Below are positions 39,448 through 51,042 of a stretch of 64,000 nucleotides of DNA, one piece after another. Below the pieces are notes generated by a model. The model saw nothing but the letters and a program-made list of their open reading frames with translations, was not told where the DNA came from and ran no database searches. Origin of the DNA: Paragorgia papillata (lineage: Eukaryota; Cnidaria; Anthozoa; Scleralcyonacea; Coralliidae); NCBI GenBank assembly GCA_035771165.1, contig JAWNZC010000280.1:62001-126000 (forward strand), read 5' to 3'. The first letter of the stretch is position 1, and every line of letters starts with the position of its first letter. A program made the position numbers and the translations under genes.

Positions 39448-39655
39448 TAGCCTGGTACCCTGACCCAATCAAAGAATATGGGCCAGGTAACCACTAAAGA
39501 CTTCTGCTTTCCTATTGGTTGAATTTTCGCGCATTTTTATTGGCTATGAGTGAAATTGCAATCGTCATAAGTGGATTTAGCCCTGATGACGCGAGAATGA
39601 GATTAGTGGTTACCTGGCCCTTATTTCTTTTGAAATTGGGCCAGGGAACCAGGCT
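39448..39655. mobile_element. 208-bp MITE with 12-bp flanking duplication
   Basis: Inverted ends CCTGGTACCCTGACCCAAT and ATTGGGCCAGGGAACCAGG, with a second inner pair GGCCAGGTAACCACTAA / TTAGTGGTTACCTGGCC. CTCATGGCATAG is present immediately outside both ends. Confidence 0.8.
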
Positions 39656-40045
39656 ACTCATGGCATAGTGTGCTACTGCGCATGCGCAGTAGACACAAAA
39701 ATTGGAGTCAAAATCCCCACATTGTGGCAATCTACAAACGTCAAAATCCCCTGCTATGGGAGTTAAGTTAGTTAACCTAAGCATGATAAGTATTCATGTT
39801 TGTCTAAGTTTATAGTTATTAAATTCATGAAATCCCAATAATAGAAAATGGTATATAAAATCTCCGATATTGCCCAATGCAATACTGATTTTTAATAAAA
39901 GTGAGACAGAATATACATGTAATTTGCGAAAACCTTGTATTGTTATATAAGGTACATCAATACTAAAACAAAACACAACAGTGTTATTTAACAAATAAAA
40001 CATAAAGCTCCGTGCATATGTACTCTTATAAAGGTTCGTTTGACG

Positions 40046-43000
40046 CAGTGGCGTAGCTAGTTTTTTTTAGTGGGGGGGCAGGCATCCAAATTTTCCGGCA
40101 AATGGGTGTGGTCATAATGGGCGTGGTAAAAATTGGGCGTGGTCATATGGTTGTTGTCAAATCCAGGCGTTGCCATAAACACGTTTCATTCATCCATTCA
40201 TTAAGAAATTAGTCGTACTTTTTTACCTATTAGTAGTACAGTACCTATATACTGAATTAGCAAACGTATTTACAAATTTTCTATTTTAAATTCTACAATC
40301 ATGTAGAATTGTATCTGTAGTGCATGCATACATATGACTGTAGAGTACTAGAGAGATACAATTTGTCCACCTAAGTCATTGAAATAGTCTTCTGGTTTTC
40401 GAATTTAAAAATGGTTTTTGAAGTTCTCTAACAGAAATTGATGAAACAAGTTCGCGATTTATTGAGATGCATGCGAGGTTTGAGAGTCGCTTTTCGGACA
40501 TCGTGCTTCTCAAGTACGTCTTAACACGCTTCAAGCAGCGGAACGCTCTTTCATCGTGTGCTGATGAAACGGGTAAGGTGAGGCAGAGTTTCAAAAGCGT
40601 TACAATATTCTCAAATTGAGCCGTCAAGTTGTGCTTCATTAAAAATAAAAGGTCTTCAGCATCCCTTGGAACAGCTTCGCCTTCTCCAAACTCCCAGGCA
40701 TTGAGAAGAGCATGCACGTTCTTGTACTCAAGAACCACCATTTCACTCGAAGAAAGGTCGTCAGAGTAAAATTGGCATAAAATGCTCAGTTGCTGTAAAC
40801 TTGATTCGGCAGGGACGTCTGATTCGTTCTGGCTAAGGAACGTAACTGGTGAAATACAACAAATGGCCTTAAGAATGCCAACTGTTGTATCGTTGAAACG
40901 TGTCTTGAGGTCTGTGATGATAGTGTCTAAAACAACATTATAGACGTCGATTTTAAAACTATCTTTCGCATCCACGGCAGGATTATCAGCATCGGTTTCA
41001 CAAGCTTCGTCAGGAAATGCTCTCCTTCGTCGGCGTCTTCTGCTTTTAAACTCCGCTGGAAAGTCAAGACCATTGGAACGGGCCGTTGCTTTTGCGATGG
41101 TATCTTCAAAGTGGTCGTCATTAGCTCGCATGCTCGAAAATTGCTGAATGCATGCTTCAATCAATTGGCACGATACACCAATGTTCATGAAGGGGCCTTG
41201 AACTTTGTCTGTTGCGGCTTTCGTTATCACCAGGATCTCAAACCAAAAATAGAGCCTGAAAACAAATTCAAAGCTTCTGAGTCCATTTATCAGACCATGC
41301 GCATCAGCGAGACCACGTGTGTCAAGTTGGTTTTGTGCCATTAGTACTTCTAGAGCATCGAGATAACAATCAAAGTTGTCCCTCACATGTTCTACAGAAT
41401 TTGCTCTTGCTGCCCACCGCGTGTCTGAAAGAGACTTTGGCATCTCAGATCGTCGTTGTGCCCGTCCTTGAGATTTGTGCAGCTGTGCAGTTCTCCTTGG
41501 ACTGGCAACGAAAAAACTGTAAAGACTTTCAAGCAGTCCGAAGAAAGACTTTGCAGGTACACAGCTCGTTGCCGTCTTCACTAGCGTAAGATTTAACCGA
41601 TGCGCCATGCAGTGTACATATAGTGCAGATGGAGTAACTTCGCGAACCAAAGCTTGTAATCCTCCGCGAATGCCAGACATTGTTGAACAGTCATCCATTG
41701 CTTGACCTCTAATAAACTTAGAATCAAGGTTAAATTGGGCTAAAAGCTGGAGCAATTTATGCAGAAAATCTACAGCCTTTGATCCTTCCATTTCGTCAAA
41801 ACAAAGAAAACGCTCAACAGGTTTTCCTTCCAATACATATCTCAGGGAAAAAGCTAACTGGTCGATGTGACTAATATCAGGAGTAGTATCAAGAATTACA
41901 CAAAAATACTTGGCAGCAAGTACTTCTGAAATAATTCTTTCTCTGATGACTGTGGCAATGGCATCTATTATTTCATTTTGAATCTGTGGAGAGGTGTACT
42001 TGGCTCTTGATTTCTTGCTAGCCAGATGGGAGGACATAACAGGCTCGTGTTTGGCTATCAATTTGAGCAGCTCCAGGTAATTGCCACTATTTCCAAATTC
42101 GGTCATGAGATCTTCTCGATTTTCGAACCGATGACCACGAAACGATATTCCTTGAAGAGCCAAAAATAGTGTGGCAGAAAAAATGCGGTCAAGAACTTGC
42201 AGTGTTTTCTCCTTTTCTTTATTTAGTTGCTCTGGAAGTTGGGCATCAATTGTTTTCCCAGTATATAGTCGAGTCTGGAACGATTTCCAGCGTGCAAAGC
42301 TGATGCAGTGGAGCTTGGAATTTTCGTGGTTGACGACTTTCTCTAATCCCTTTTTGAAATTCTTCACCCCGACTTCACTCCAGTTATTCTCGTAGCCTTG
42401 ATATGACTTGCAGGGGAAAAGCCAACAACAAAAACAAAACATTGCATCTTCCTTAATGGAATACACCAACCAATCGCGAGGGACGTGGTTTTTCGTATAC
42501 CAGGACTGCTGAAAGCTTCGATCATTCGTATCCTTAGGAAATACAACGTTTTCAGACTTAGATGGGCCGTACCGCACAATTTCAGCTCGAACCTCAGCGT
42601 TTATTTGAATGTTTCGAAAGTTTGCAGGATCTGTAGGGAAGTTCCCTAGTGACCTGATCCACACCTTAATTTCACTTTCAGGGCCTTCATGATGTTCGAC
42701 GGAAGATTGCATACCTTCGCCTTCGCCTCCACCACTATCGTCGCTTTCCTCCTCTTCTCTTGGCTCTGCAGTAGGAGCGTCGGGTTGATTCGCTAACTCA
42801 CACGTGCTAGGAGCTGCTGAAGAGTGGCTTGTGGTACATTCTGATGAATTGTCTTCAATGGTTTGGGAAGTTGCTGTTATCGTGGAGTTATCCAGAACGG
42901 GCAGGACTTGGTTCAAGGAAGACGTTGTGGATGTTGAAGTAGCGCTTGACTTTGTTTTCCGTGCGAACGCAAAAGGATTTTCTGGCGCCCCAGCCACCCT

Positions 43001-43662
43001 GTACGGAATATGCCTATGAGCGGCTATCATTTCACTGTGGTATTTCTCATTGTGTTTTTTTTTATAGTCACTGTCAAAGGTTACACCGCATACGCAGCAT
43101 TCTACCTTTTGGCGTTTGGCTTTTTTACTAAACATTCTGATTTCTGACTGAGATGAATGGCGAGTATCGATTGGCACGAATACGATTGCTGATTTGCTGT
43201 ATACAATGAATAATTATGATGAATTAAAATTTACAACAATACCGCGCATTTACAGATATATTAATTCATTGAAATTGAACCACATGGCCTCATTGCCCCA
43301 AGGCCCCAATCGGTATGGTATGATTAATAACTGAAACTTTTCCACTGTTAAGTTTTGTGTAAGGCTCATGCATGTAAAGATAAGATAAGATAATACAACG
43401 AGAACTAATTCCCTTGTTGTTGAACGGAAACTGTTTTTTCGCAGCTTTATAACAAGTCACAAGATCCGACATTTTATCATTTATGTATCATATGCTCTAA
43501 TATATGTCAACACGGCAAAACTATTTGTTACGATCAACAACTTTCCCAAGTCCCAACCACTCAAATTTTCCAACGGACAACAAGGATTTTCCGACAAACG
43601 TCCCTGCGAAGTCGTTTGGGGGGGCGAGCGCCCCCCCTGCCCCCCCTCTAGCTACGCCACTG
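40046..43662. mobile_element. full-length hAT transposon
   Basis: Termini CAGTGGCGTAGCTAG at 40046 and its exact complement ending at 43662, flanked by the 8-bp duplication GTTTGACG at 40038-40045 and 43663-43670. The 3.6-kb element holds one uninterrupted transposase ORF on the minus strand. Perfect ends, perfect target duplication and an open ORF indicate a recent insertion that may still be mobile. The target is a palindromic MITE. Confidence 0.93.
40376..43177 (-). CDS. hAT transposase, ZMYM1/TTF-finger type (933 aa)
   Basis: Cut-and-paste transposase. A C2H2-like finger (CCVCGVTF...H-x4-H, residues 27-47) is followed by a low-complexity Ser/Thr and acidic linker to about residue 165. 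A TTF-type zinc finger follows at about 225-300 (SWYTKNHVPRDW, KEDAMFCFCCWLFP). Then comes the RNase-H-like catalytic region with ILDTTPDISH, GQAMDDCSTMSG and the hAT-typical CMAHRLNL, followed by SDTRWAAR. The C-terminal hAT dimerisation region contains LPVSSAHDERAFRCLKRV, YLRSTMSEKRL and NLACISINREL. Length and domain order match complete ZMYM1-like hAT proteins and no frame is broken. The ATG at 43177 is the first in frame. Catalytic competence was not tested; acidic residues are present in the expected blocks. Confidence 0.92.
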   Translation of the reverse strand: MPIDTRHSSQSEIRMFSKKAKRQKVECCVCGVTFDSDYKKKHNEKYHSEMIAAHRHIPYRVAGAPENPFAFARKTKSSATSTSTTSSLNQVLPVLDNSTITATSQTIEDNSSECTTSHSSAAPSTCELANQPDAPTAEPREEEESDDSGGGEGEGMQSSVEHHEGPESEIKVWIRSLGNFPTDPANFRNIQINAEVRAEIVRYGPSKSENVVFPKDTNDRSFQQSWYTKNHVPRDWLVYSIKEDAMFCFCCWLFPCKSYQGYENNWSEVGVKNFKKGLEKVVNHENSKLHCISFARWKSFQTRLYTGKTIDAQLPEQLNKEKEKTLQVLDRIFSATLFLALQGISFRGHRFENREDLMTEFGNSGNYLELLKLIAKHEPVMSSHLASKKSRAKYTSPQIQNEIIDAIATVIRERIISEVLAAKYFCVILDTTPDISHIDQLAFSLRYVLEGKPVERFLCFDEMEGSKAVDFLHKLLQLLAQFNLDSKFIRGQAMDDCSTMSGIRGGLQALVREVTPSALYVHCMAHRLNLTLVKTATSCVPAKSFFGLLESLYSFFVASPRRTAQLHKSQGRAQRRSEMPKSLSDTRWAARANSVEHVRDNFDCYLDALEVLMAQNQLDTRGLADAHGLINGLRSFEFVFRLYFWFEILVITKAATDKVQGPFMNIGVSCQLIEACIQQFSSMRANDDHFEDTIAKATARSNGLDFPAEFKSRRRRRRRAFPDEACETDADNPAVDAKDSFKIDVYNVVLDTIITDLKTRFNDTTVGILKAICCISPVTFLSQNESDVPAESSLQQLSILCQFYSDDLSSSEMVVLEYKNVHALLNAWEFGEGEAVPRDAEDLLFLMKHNLTAQFENIVTLLKLCLTLPVSSAHDERAFRCLKRVKTYLRSTMSEKRLSNLACISINRELVSSISVRELQKPFLNSKTRRLFQ

Positions 43663-43799
43663 GTTTGACGTCATTTGAACACTAAAGAAGTTGAGTAGAG
43701 GCACGAGGCGATAGCCGAGTTCCTTTACACTTCTTTCGTGTTCAAATCACATCAAACGAACCTTTATTAGAATACATATGCATAGGAGCGGTATGTTTT

Positions 43800-44878
43800 A
43801 TTTGTTTTATAAAATAAGAGGGGGGGAAATAAACTAAAAGTGGGATAGTTTTGAAGGTTCGCTAGCTTTTTCCGCCAGGTGACGCCATCCTACGCCACTT
43901 CACGCCATTTTACGTCATTCATGATCTTCATACTCTTATAAATGCACGGGGCCCAGCCAATCAGAGCGTGCGTAGAGGACACCTTATTTTATAATTAATA
44001 ATATACTGTTACTGTACCACCAAACCGTGTTTAGATGAATCACATTGGACACATCATGAGGAAGGCCACAAGTTGAAAAAAAAGACTTCCAATCACTTTG
44101 GAAAGCAGTAGAAAATTAAAAATATCATCATAAATTATTTTTTGTTGTATTTCAAGGTATAAACAAACTGAACAAGAACAGGATGGCCTAATTCACATAA
44201 CAAAAAAATGTAGATTAGATTAAAATACCTCTTTTACATTCCCCACCATCTTTCGATCGCATCAGTGCATCACAGCAGTAGTCACCAGGCTCACTCGACC
44301 TTTTTCAAAATGGCAGATCCAAGCTGCTGGAAATCCAAGATGGCGGCCGTTTCAAAATTCCCCACCCCTGAGCTGCCAGTGACTGTCAAAATCCTGAGAC
44401 CCGGGACAAAGAGGGTGGTAGGGTGGTCAAATCCCCCTGGGTTGCCCCCCCCCCCCCTCAGGGGGAAAACATTGATAGGTGCATTAATGTATTACACTTT
44501 AATATTTTAGTTATTGTTAATAAATTGTTTAGATGATGTTCACAGACCTGGCATAACGATAATTATCTGAAGGCCGCAACAGCACTGGTCTTGCTATATG
44601 TCAAGTTAGCATCACCATGTTCAATTGTACATGCTTTTGGCATTCTTACATATAAGTTTGGTGTTCACATAATTAATTTATACTGTATAACTTTCGCATT
44701 GATACATATACTTAACCAGATATATATGTCAATAATGTTATAAAGTATTTAATACCAGAGTAATCTCCGAGCCCGGGCGTAGGGCCGAAGGCCCGGAGCC
44801 CGGTGAGGGTGCTAATCTCGACATGCGTGTAGTCCACTTTACATGCGTGGAGAAAAAGCGAGGGAGACGAAATCTGGG

Positions 44879-44953
<75 letters not shown>

Positions 44954-45398
44954 GTATGGCACGGTGTCACGCGGTAAGAATAGTTGGACACTGGTGACTA
45001 GCGACGAAGAAAACTATAAACTCTCAAACAAATAGTGTTTTGCTTTCGTTTATTTAAACGAAACGAAATGAAATGGAGCACGAAGAAAAGGATACAAACA
45101 ACCCGTTTAATATATCTTGAAGAGAAACCAGAGAACTTGAAGAAACCAAACGCCGTATGGTAAACAAAAACTCGATCTGCAGTGTATGTAGCCCTGGTTT
45201 GAAGACACTCCGTGAGTCCATGGTCAAATCATCTTAAAGTGGTTAACGGTAGGATTCTTGTTGTTTTCAAGTTTTTGCTTAACCTAAACAATATTCAGCT
45301 TCACGTTTTCGTGCTTTCCCTTTGCCCATCCAAACCATAAGTCAGCTTAGCTAAAGCTAACTTAAAACACTACCTTTAAGGCTTATATTAACCGTGCA
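43800..45398. other. intergenic; dispersed repeat fragments and (AT)n
   Basis: Holds the inverted partner of the 6390 repeat (44762-44865), an (AT)n run at 44887-44947, and a poly-C block near 44447 that mirrors 37340-37400. No gene seen. Confidence 0.6.
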
Positions 45399-46091
45399 GG
45401 GGCGGATTCATGGGGGGTGGATTGGGTGGCTAGCCACCCCCCTCTTTGGAATAGAACGAAGCTAAATATTGAATATCGATGCGCCTTCGTTGAGAGCTGG
45501 TCTGCGGTTTACCTCATCGCTGCAAGAAAGCAAACATGGCGGCATGAAACGTAACATGTAAATTAGCTTTGTTTAGCATAATCAGCTATTAATCCAACAA
45601 TGAAACGACGTCGACAGAACACTTTGGACGCTTTTGTTAGGATAGACGTCTATCCTACGCACCTGAGCAAGCAGAAAGCTCAAATGAATGGACAACATCG
45701 AATGAACATCAACCTGAGCAAGATCATGACGAATCTTTCGATTCAGACTCTATAGCAAATCCAATAGCTGCTCAAGCTGATAGTCAAGGCTGATTTCCAG
45801 TCAGTGGAATTTTGAGAGCGGGCGGAATTTTTCTTTGTCTTGTGAGCTCTCGAGCGGAACTAATCTAATTCAGAGCACAAAAGACAAAGAAAAATTCCGC
45901 CCGCTCGCAAAATTCCACTGACTGGAAATCAGCCTTCATACTGTTGGTCGTGCAAACTGCAAAGGAAGTTGACCAGAACATCCCGATGTTTGTGTACTCA
46001 GACATTTTCGGGAGGACGTCCCCCGGACCCCCCTGGAAGACTCGGGCTTCGCCCTCGGCCACCCCCTCTTCAAAAATCCTAGATCCGCCCG
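45399..46091. mobile_element. non-autonomous hAT element (CAGGGGCGGAT ends)
   Basis: Left end CAGGGGCGGATTCATGG. The right end GATCCGCCC is mutated at its tip. ACCGTG on both sides is the remnant of the target duplication. At 45601 MKRRRQNTLDAFVRI looks like the start of a transposase, but the frame ends soon. An internal palindrome (about 45790-45937) carries AGTGGAATTTTG and GAAAAATTCCGCCCGC arms. Confidence 0.65.
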
Positions 46092-46634
46092 ACCGTGGTG
46101 GACGTGCATGCACTTTTAATTATTAAAAATACTCATGGGCTTTGTTGGTTTTCTTGGCTGTGTTTCGACTGAAACGTTGTCTTTTGAATTCTTCTTTCTG
46201 GAATCCGATTCTACTGAATTGTTTTTATCTCAGACTCTATTATAAATGTAATTTCTGAGCTGTTAATTACTTTTAATACTGCCTTTGCAAAATGTACATG
46301 CATAGAGAAGCCATTTAAAGGCTTGCTAAAATTAATCCCTTTTGAAACCTCCTAAAAAATTTTTACAACCAGAATTTAATAATGAAATCTAAATTTTGCT
46401 TTGATATGTTCAACTTTCATTAAATGATTTAGATCAGTTTTGTCATCCTATCGATCTATCCATAAATTGTATAATTTAATATCCCAAGGATTTAACATCA
46501 TTTGTTTTTAAATCTGTTTGTTTTTGTATTGGCTGTATATTAGGAGTGCATATTTTAATCAGGGGGTGGGTGGGTGTTTTAAAAAAGAATGTAAAAGCGG
46601 GCGAGGGGTTGTTGCGTTCATGTATTTCTAGTAC

Positions 46635-47593
46635 GCTGTTGATAACGTTCTCTGGTTTTAATATTAATTCGGGTTACGAGCTTTCGGCTACACACACAAA
46701 AACGCACACTCTGTGTCAGACCTGATGCAGAATGATGTCAGATCTGTTCAGAAAAATGTAGCGACTCCTGATACAGCCTGTTGCAGTATCAGCTATGATA
46801 CACCTATGATATCGTATCTGTATCATACCTGCAGCTACAACAGACTGTTCAGAACAGATTCTGTCAAACTGTATCAGCCTGACACGGTCAGTGCTGTATA
46901 TAACAGACTGAACAGGTTTGTTGTCTACGGAGCTGTCGCAGTCTGTTAGAAATTCCAACTAAATGTTGATACATCAGTGCTGGTACATTCTGTAGCTGTC
47001 AGGCTATATCAAGGGTCGCTACATTTCTCTGAACAGATTTGATATCAGAGCTGATCAGACTGCGTTTTTACGTGTGTACCAGTCTGCAGCCTTCGACGGG
47101 TAGAATACAATGAATAGTGTGACACAAACAACGGTTTACAATTAGATATACATGGCCAAAAGAAGTGATACATGGTGGATCAAACTATATCACATCCATA
47201 AGTGGATCAAATATCGCAAACCATGCTTGGGCAAACGATCATCGAATAGACTTTGAAAACGGCAAGATAATTGACAAAGGCAACTATCGTCACAGAGCAA
47301 CTTTAGAATCCTGGCACACCGCAATCACGAAAAACTCACACAACAACTCAAAACATTTGCCGGAACAATACCGATTTTTAGTCAAGAAACTTTAAATAAC
47401 TAATGATGTAAATTAACATTCTACTCGTAGGCGGAACTGACACTATATATCACTTCTTTTGTCCATGTATGTAATTGTAAACTGTTGTTTATGTCACACT
47501 ATTCATTGTAATCTACCCGTCGAAGACTGCAGACTGGTAGCCGAAAGCTCGTAACCCGAATTAATATTAAAACCAGAGAACGTTATCAACAGC
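46635..47593. mobile_element. PLE-derived element with inverted ends
   Basis: TTGATAACGTTCTCTGG and TTCGGGTTACGAGCTTTCGG at 46638-46690 recur inverted at 47545-47590. A second inverted pair (about 47078-47178 and 47430-47545) lies inside, carrying CAGTCTGCAG and CGACGGGTAGA. The centre holds the PLE nuclease tail at 47165-47395. Confidence 0.65.
47165..47395 (+). pseudogene. PLE endonuclease C-terminal tail
   Basis: About 76 codons: NIANHAWANDHRIDFENGKI, IDKGNYRHRATLESWHTAIT, NSKHLPEQYRFLVKKL and stop. The H-x-W...H-x-I-D-[FW]-x-N...R...L-E-x-W/I-H pattern is the end of the GIY-YIG region in Poseidon/Neptune-like PLEs. The GIY-YIG strands and RT are missing. Both sides are inverted copies of the terminal repeat, so the element survives as ends plus a short coding tail. 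Confidence 0.65.
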
Positions 47594-47820
47594 AATATGA
47601 ATGAATAATCCTGGTTTCGCATCCAACATCTTTAAAAGGACCTATATAGTTAAAGTGGCAGTACGATCGAATTTTCACTTTGCGTTTTTTTTAGCCAAAA
47701 TACTTCTTATGGTCCTAATATGACTTACCATGTATTTAAAAACGATTTTAGAAAATGTTTTCTATCAGAATTCAAACCATCTTTTACGAGCACTTGGCTT
47801 GATTTCGAAATTGTTTGGAG

Positions 47821-49271
47821 CAGGGGCGCATTTAGGGTACGTCAAACACGTCAAGCGACTAACATAAAAAAAATTGACTAATTAATTCAAAAATATTTGA
47901 CTAATTAATTAAAAAAAATTGACTAATTAATTCAAAAAAATAGTCGACTAATTAATTCAATTTTAAAAAAAAAACTAGACTACATTTATTATTTTCCAGA
48001 TTTTTGAAATTTTATTTTAAAACCGATATCGATCAGCGAATCGCCGAATGCGAGCGCAATCTGCAAAAAAAACTCTACGTCCCAGTCCACCGTGTTTACT
48101 GTGGGCTACTCGGTCAACCTACTTATATACCAGGCCACTAGAGCATACTTGTACGCTCGGACTAGGGATAGAGGTGTAAATCTTTACAAATATGGATAAT
48201 TTGAGTACGTCAAAATGGTCGACTACGTCGAAATAACGAGCGCTGATTGGTTAACAACACTGCAAGTTAGTCGGAAGTGCAGGCAAGTACGTCGGAAGTA
48301 AAGTTTCTTGACGCACTTGGCTTTTGATTGGCTGATACAGGACGGTTTGACTAACTTGCAGCATGAGCAGTCTCAGCTGCTCTGACTCGACTTCAAGCTT
48401 TAATATGTTTGAGACGGAGTTCGTATCATGGCTTCTACGAATGTCATGTAGTATTCGCTTCAATTAAACAGCAGTGATGATTCTATTTCAATTGTCCCGA
48501 TCGGTAGGTAAGTTTTAACGTTAAAATTATTATCCACACTGGCTCTTGCCAGAAGGTATTACTCTTCAAAGGATTCAAAGAGTCTTGGCAGTCAGACTCA
48601 AACGGTTAAGAACCTATCGCGGTAACTAATCCTTTGATTGTCAGATGCGTATATTATAATAATAGTCCTATATATAGACGCGTCGTTTGTAATAGTATTC
48701 TATTTTGGCTGAATGACTATATGGGTTAGTAAATTTGATAGCGCGAACGTGATTTATTTAAATTGAACCATGTGATGTCTGGTAGTGATAGTTCTGCGTA
48801 AATATTGCACAACATGAGAACACATAAAAGTTTTGTTTGGTTGCCTCGTGTACCTCTTGATGTTTCTCACACGACCAGATTCTAACCTCAGTAGCCTGGA
48901 ATATCATTCAAAATATCTAAAGTGCTTAATGATTTTGGTAACATGATTCTTTGATCTTGTGCATGAATATCTTTTATAAATATGTGTACGTTCTGATATG
49001 TTATTCAGGATTTCCGTCGGGGGTGCATACGTAGCAGCTACCTAAGATTCGATTTATTGGATCTTCCCCCGTTATTTTCTATAATTTTAAATGTATTTGT
49101 ATAATAAAACGTCCACTTTATCCCTAAATTTATTTGATGCCTTCCAGGTTTGATAAAATGCGCATTGAAAACACGATTTAAAACTTTTAAATCTTTCTTC
49201 AAAGTACCGTCACGAATGCAGGAAATGCCATTTCCGAAGTCCAAATTTCAAAAATTCTAGATCCGCCCCTG
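47821..49271. mobile_element. non-autonomous hAT element with perfect TSD
   Basis: Left end CAGGGGCGCATTTAGGG; the right end, read on the other strand, is CAGGGGCGGATCTAG. GTTTGGAG flanks it exactly on both sides (47813-47820 and 49272-49279). Inside, ACTAATTAATT is repeated near the left end; no transposase remains. Confidence 0.88.
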
Positions 49272-49875
49272 GTTTGGAGCCTCCAATTTATTAATAGCGG
49301 TAGCTCGTTGTGACGTCATCTACTCAACACTCTACAAGAAGATTCATATATCCTACTGTATACATACTTAGTTTAAACGCGCCTTCCCGACTTATTCTAC
49401 GTTTTCACATGTAATAAAGTTTCCTGAAAAGCAATACAAAATTATGCGACCATCGCTTTGTCTTGCTCAAGCTGGGTGTAGTAACTGCGCTGATCGTAAT
49501 GCTGGCATTTCGCTCACCAGAACCCAAAACTAAACAGCGTCTTGTTTGGGTTTATACCAAATATCTATCCAATATATATCGCGCTAATTTTAACCAACTT
49601 TGTTATTTGCTCTGCGCATTTTGCTGATCATTGTTTAGAAAGGCGTCACGTAAGGGGCCAAAGGTGCGAGTCTTCTTTGCCTAAAAGATGACTTAACCCC
49701 GTCAATATGGAAACCAAAAGTCCGTCGTCGAAGAGAAGCCAAAGTAACTGCATGCACAAACTTGTTATGACTCGTGTTTCATTATCGGATCAAATTTGTT
49801 CACACACGTAGCTAACAATAAAAATATTGCGTGGACCTTGAAAATTTTATAGGCCGTTAAAGAGTTGTTTCAGTT

Positions 49876-50233
49876 CGCAAAACGTGCAAAAAACGCCAGA
49901 AATGTTAGCAGCGCCGAATGTGCGCCTGAAATGCCATGCACCAGATATGAAGCCCTAAAGAGGTAAGTTGATTATGTAAGGTAAATCTCAATTTTTCCTG
50001 AACATCATAACGTGTAATAAACAGTTAGCCGAATGAAGAAACCCGTACCGTACAAGAATGTACAGATGCAAGAGAATACATTGCAGTTTCACACGTAAAT
50101 GTACTTCTGCGCGCCGCTGCTGTAAAATGACAGTATTCAATATAAACAATATAATGCATGTAGTTTGTTTTGACAACCACTCAACCAGAATATTTTAATT
50201 TTAGGGTAGTCTACTGGAAATCGGAAGAGAAAA
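49876..50233 (+). CDS. two putative terminal exons, unknown protein
   Basis: Exon one (about 49876-49960) lies between an acceptor (TTGTTTCAG) and a strong donor (AGAG|GTAAGT). It reads FAKRAKNARNVSSAECAPEM then PCTRYEALKR without a stop. The next acceptor (TTTTAATTTTAG, about 50203) continues in the same frame VVYWKSEEKTNA and stops. Phases match (2 to 2). No family recognised, and no convincing upstream start was found; METKSPSSKRSQ near 49708 does not join in frame. It could be the end of a small gene or chance. Confidence 0.3.
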
Positions 50234-50838
50234 CAAATGCCTGAAGAAGGTCCAGTTATTCAAAACAAAGAATAGTTTAAGTAGAATGACGGCAGTACTA
50301 TTCAGATACAAAAAAATGGGCCGAGCAGTTAATAATAGACAGTATACTGTCTATATAAAACAGATAAAAATGTTACATATATTCATGATATATTATAATA
50401 AAATACAACTATTGGACACGAAATGTAAATTTAATTGCAAACGGAAGTACCGGCACTTAAAAATCCTTCTATGTGTTGAAACAACTTCATATTAATTACT
50501 CAAAATACTTTAAATATCTTGTAATTTCCTGCACATAAGTGAAAACTAAACAAAAAATACTTATGATATTGACAGAATTGTAGCGTTAAAACTATTATTC
50601 TTGCATGAGACGAATGTTAAATTCTTCAACAACAAACCCTGGGGTTCTTGCTCAACCGAAATTTTTAAATTTCATTTTCTACAGGTTGCTGATTGAATCT
50701 ATCAATCAAAATTACAATGTTGTGTATCAATATTGCAAAGTTGCACACAAGAGAACATCTGGTTTGACTATAATTTTAAAGGTCAAGTACTGTGTATTGC
50801 ATGGTGGCTGTGTGGTCCCTGGTAGTGTGTGAGAAGTA

Positions 50839-51022
50839 ATATTTATTTGCTAAGCTTTCAGCCTGTTGACTCATTAGCCTTCATCAGAGCAACCTAACAA
50901 GCTGTCGGCTAACATCATTAATATTTATGATAATAAATTATGTTAGCCAACAGCATATTGTTATATTGCTCTGATGAAGGCCTGAGTCAACAGGTCAAAA
51001 GCTTAGCAAATAAATATTAAGC
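50839..51022. repeat. inverted PLE-type terminus pair
   Basis: ATATTTATTTGCTAAGCTTT and CCTGTTGACTCA, then CCTTCATCAGAGCAA, occur on the left and inverted on the right, about 75 bp per arm. CTCTGATGAAGGCCTGAGTC in the right arm resembles the hammerhead-bearing end of PLEs. G12 of the core is replaced by A and no stem III closes, so no ribozyme is claimed. Confidence 0.6.
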
Positions 51023-51042
51023 GTGGCGTTCCCACAAAACTT

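Larger units (their letters stand above)
40008..43790. mobile_element. palindromic MITE split by the hAT insertion
   Basis: Outside the hAT element, CATATGTACTCTTATAAAGG and GGTTCGTTTGACG on the left pair with AAACGAACCTTTATTAGAAT and ACATATGCAT near 43750-43785. GTTTGACGTCATTTGAACAC continues on the right. Removing the hAT restores a symmetric MITE of about 150 bp whose left arm received the insertion. Confidence 0.75.

Noticed and set aside
44738..45035. ORFs with long Tyr-Ile runs
   Set aside because: They read an AT microsatellite.
47500..47590. Hammerhead in the 46.6-47.6 kb PLE terminus (CGAAGA ... CGAAAGC ... GTA)
   Set aside because: The CUGANGA box is altered and stem I does not pair.
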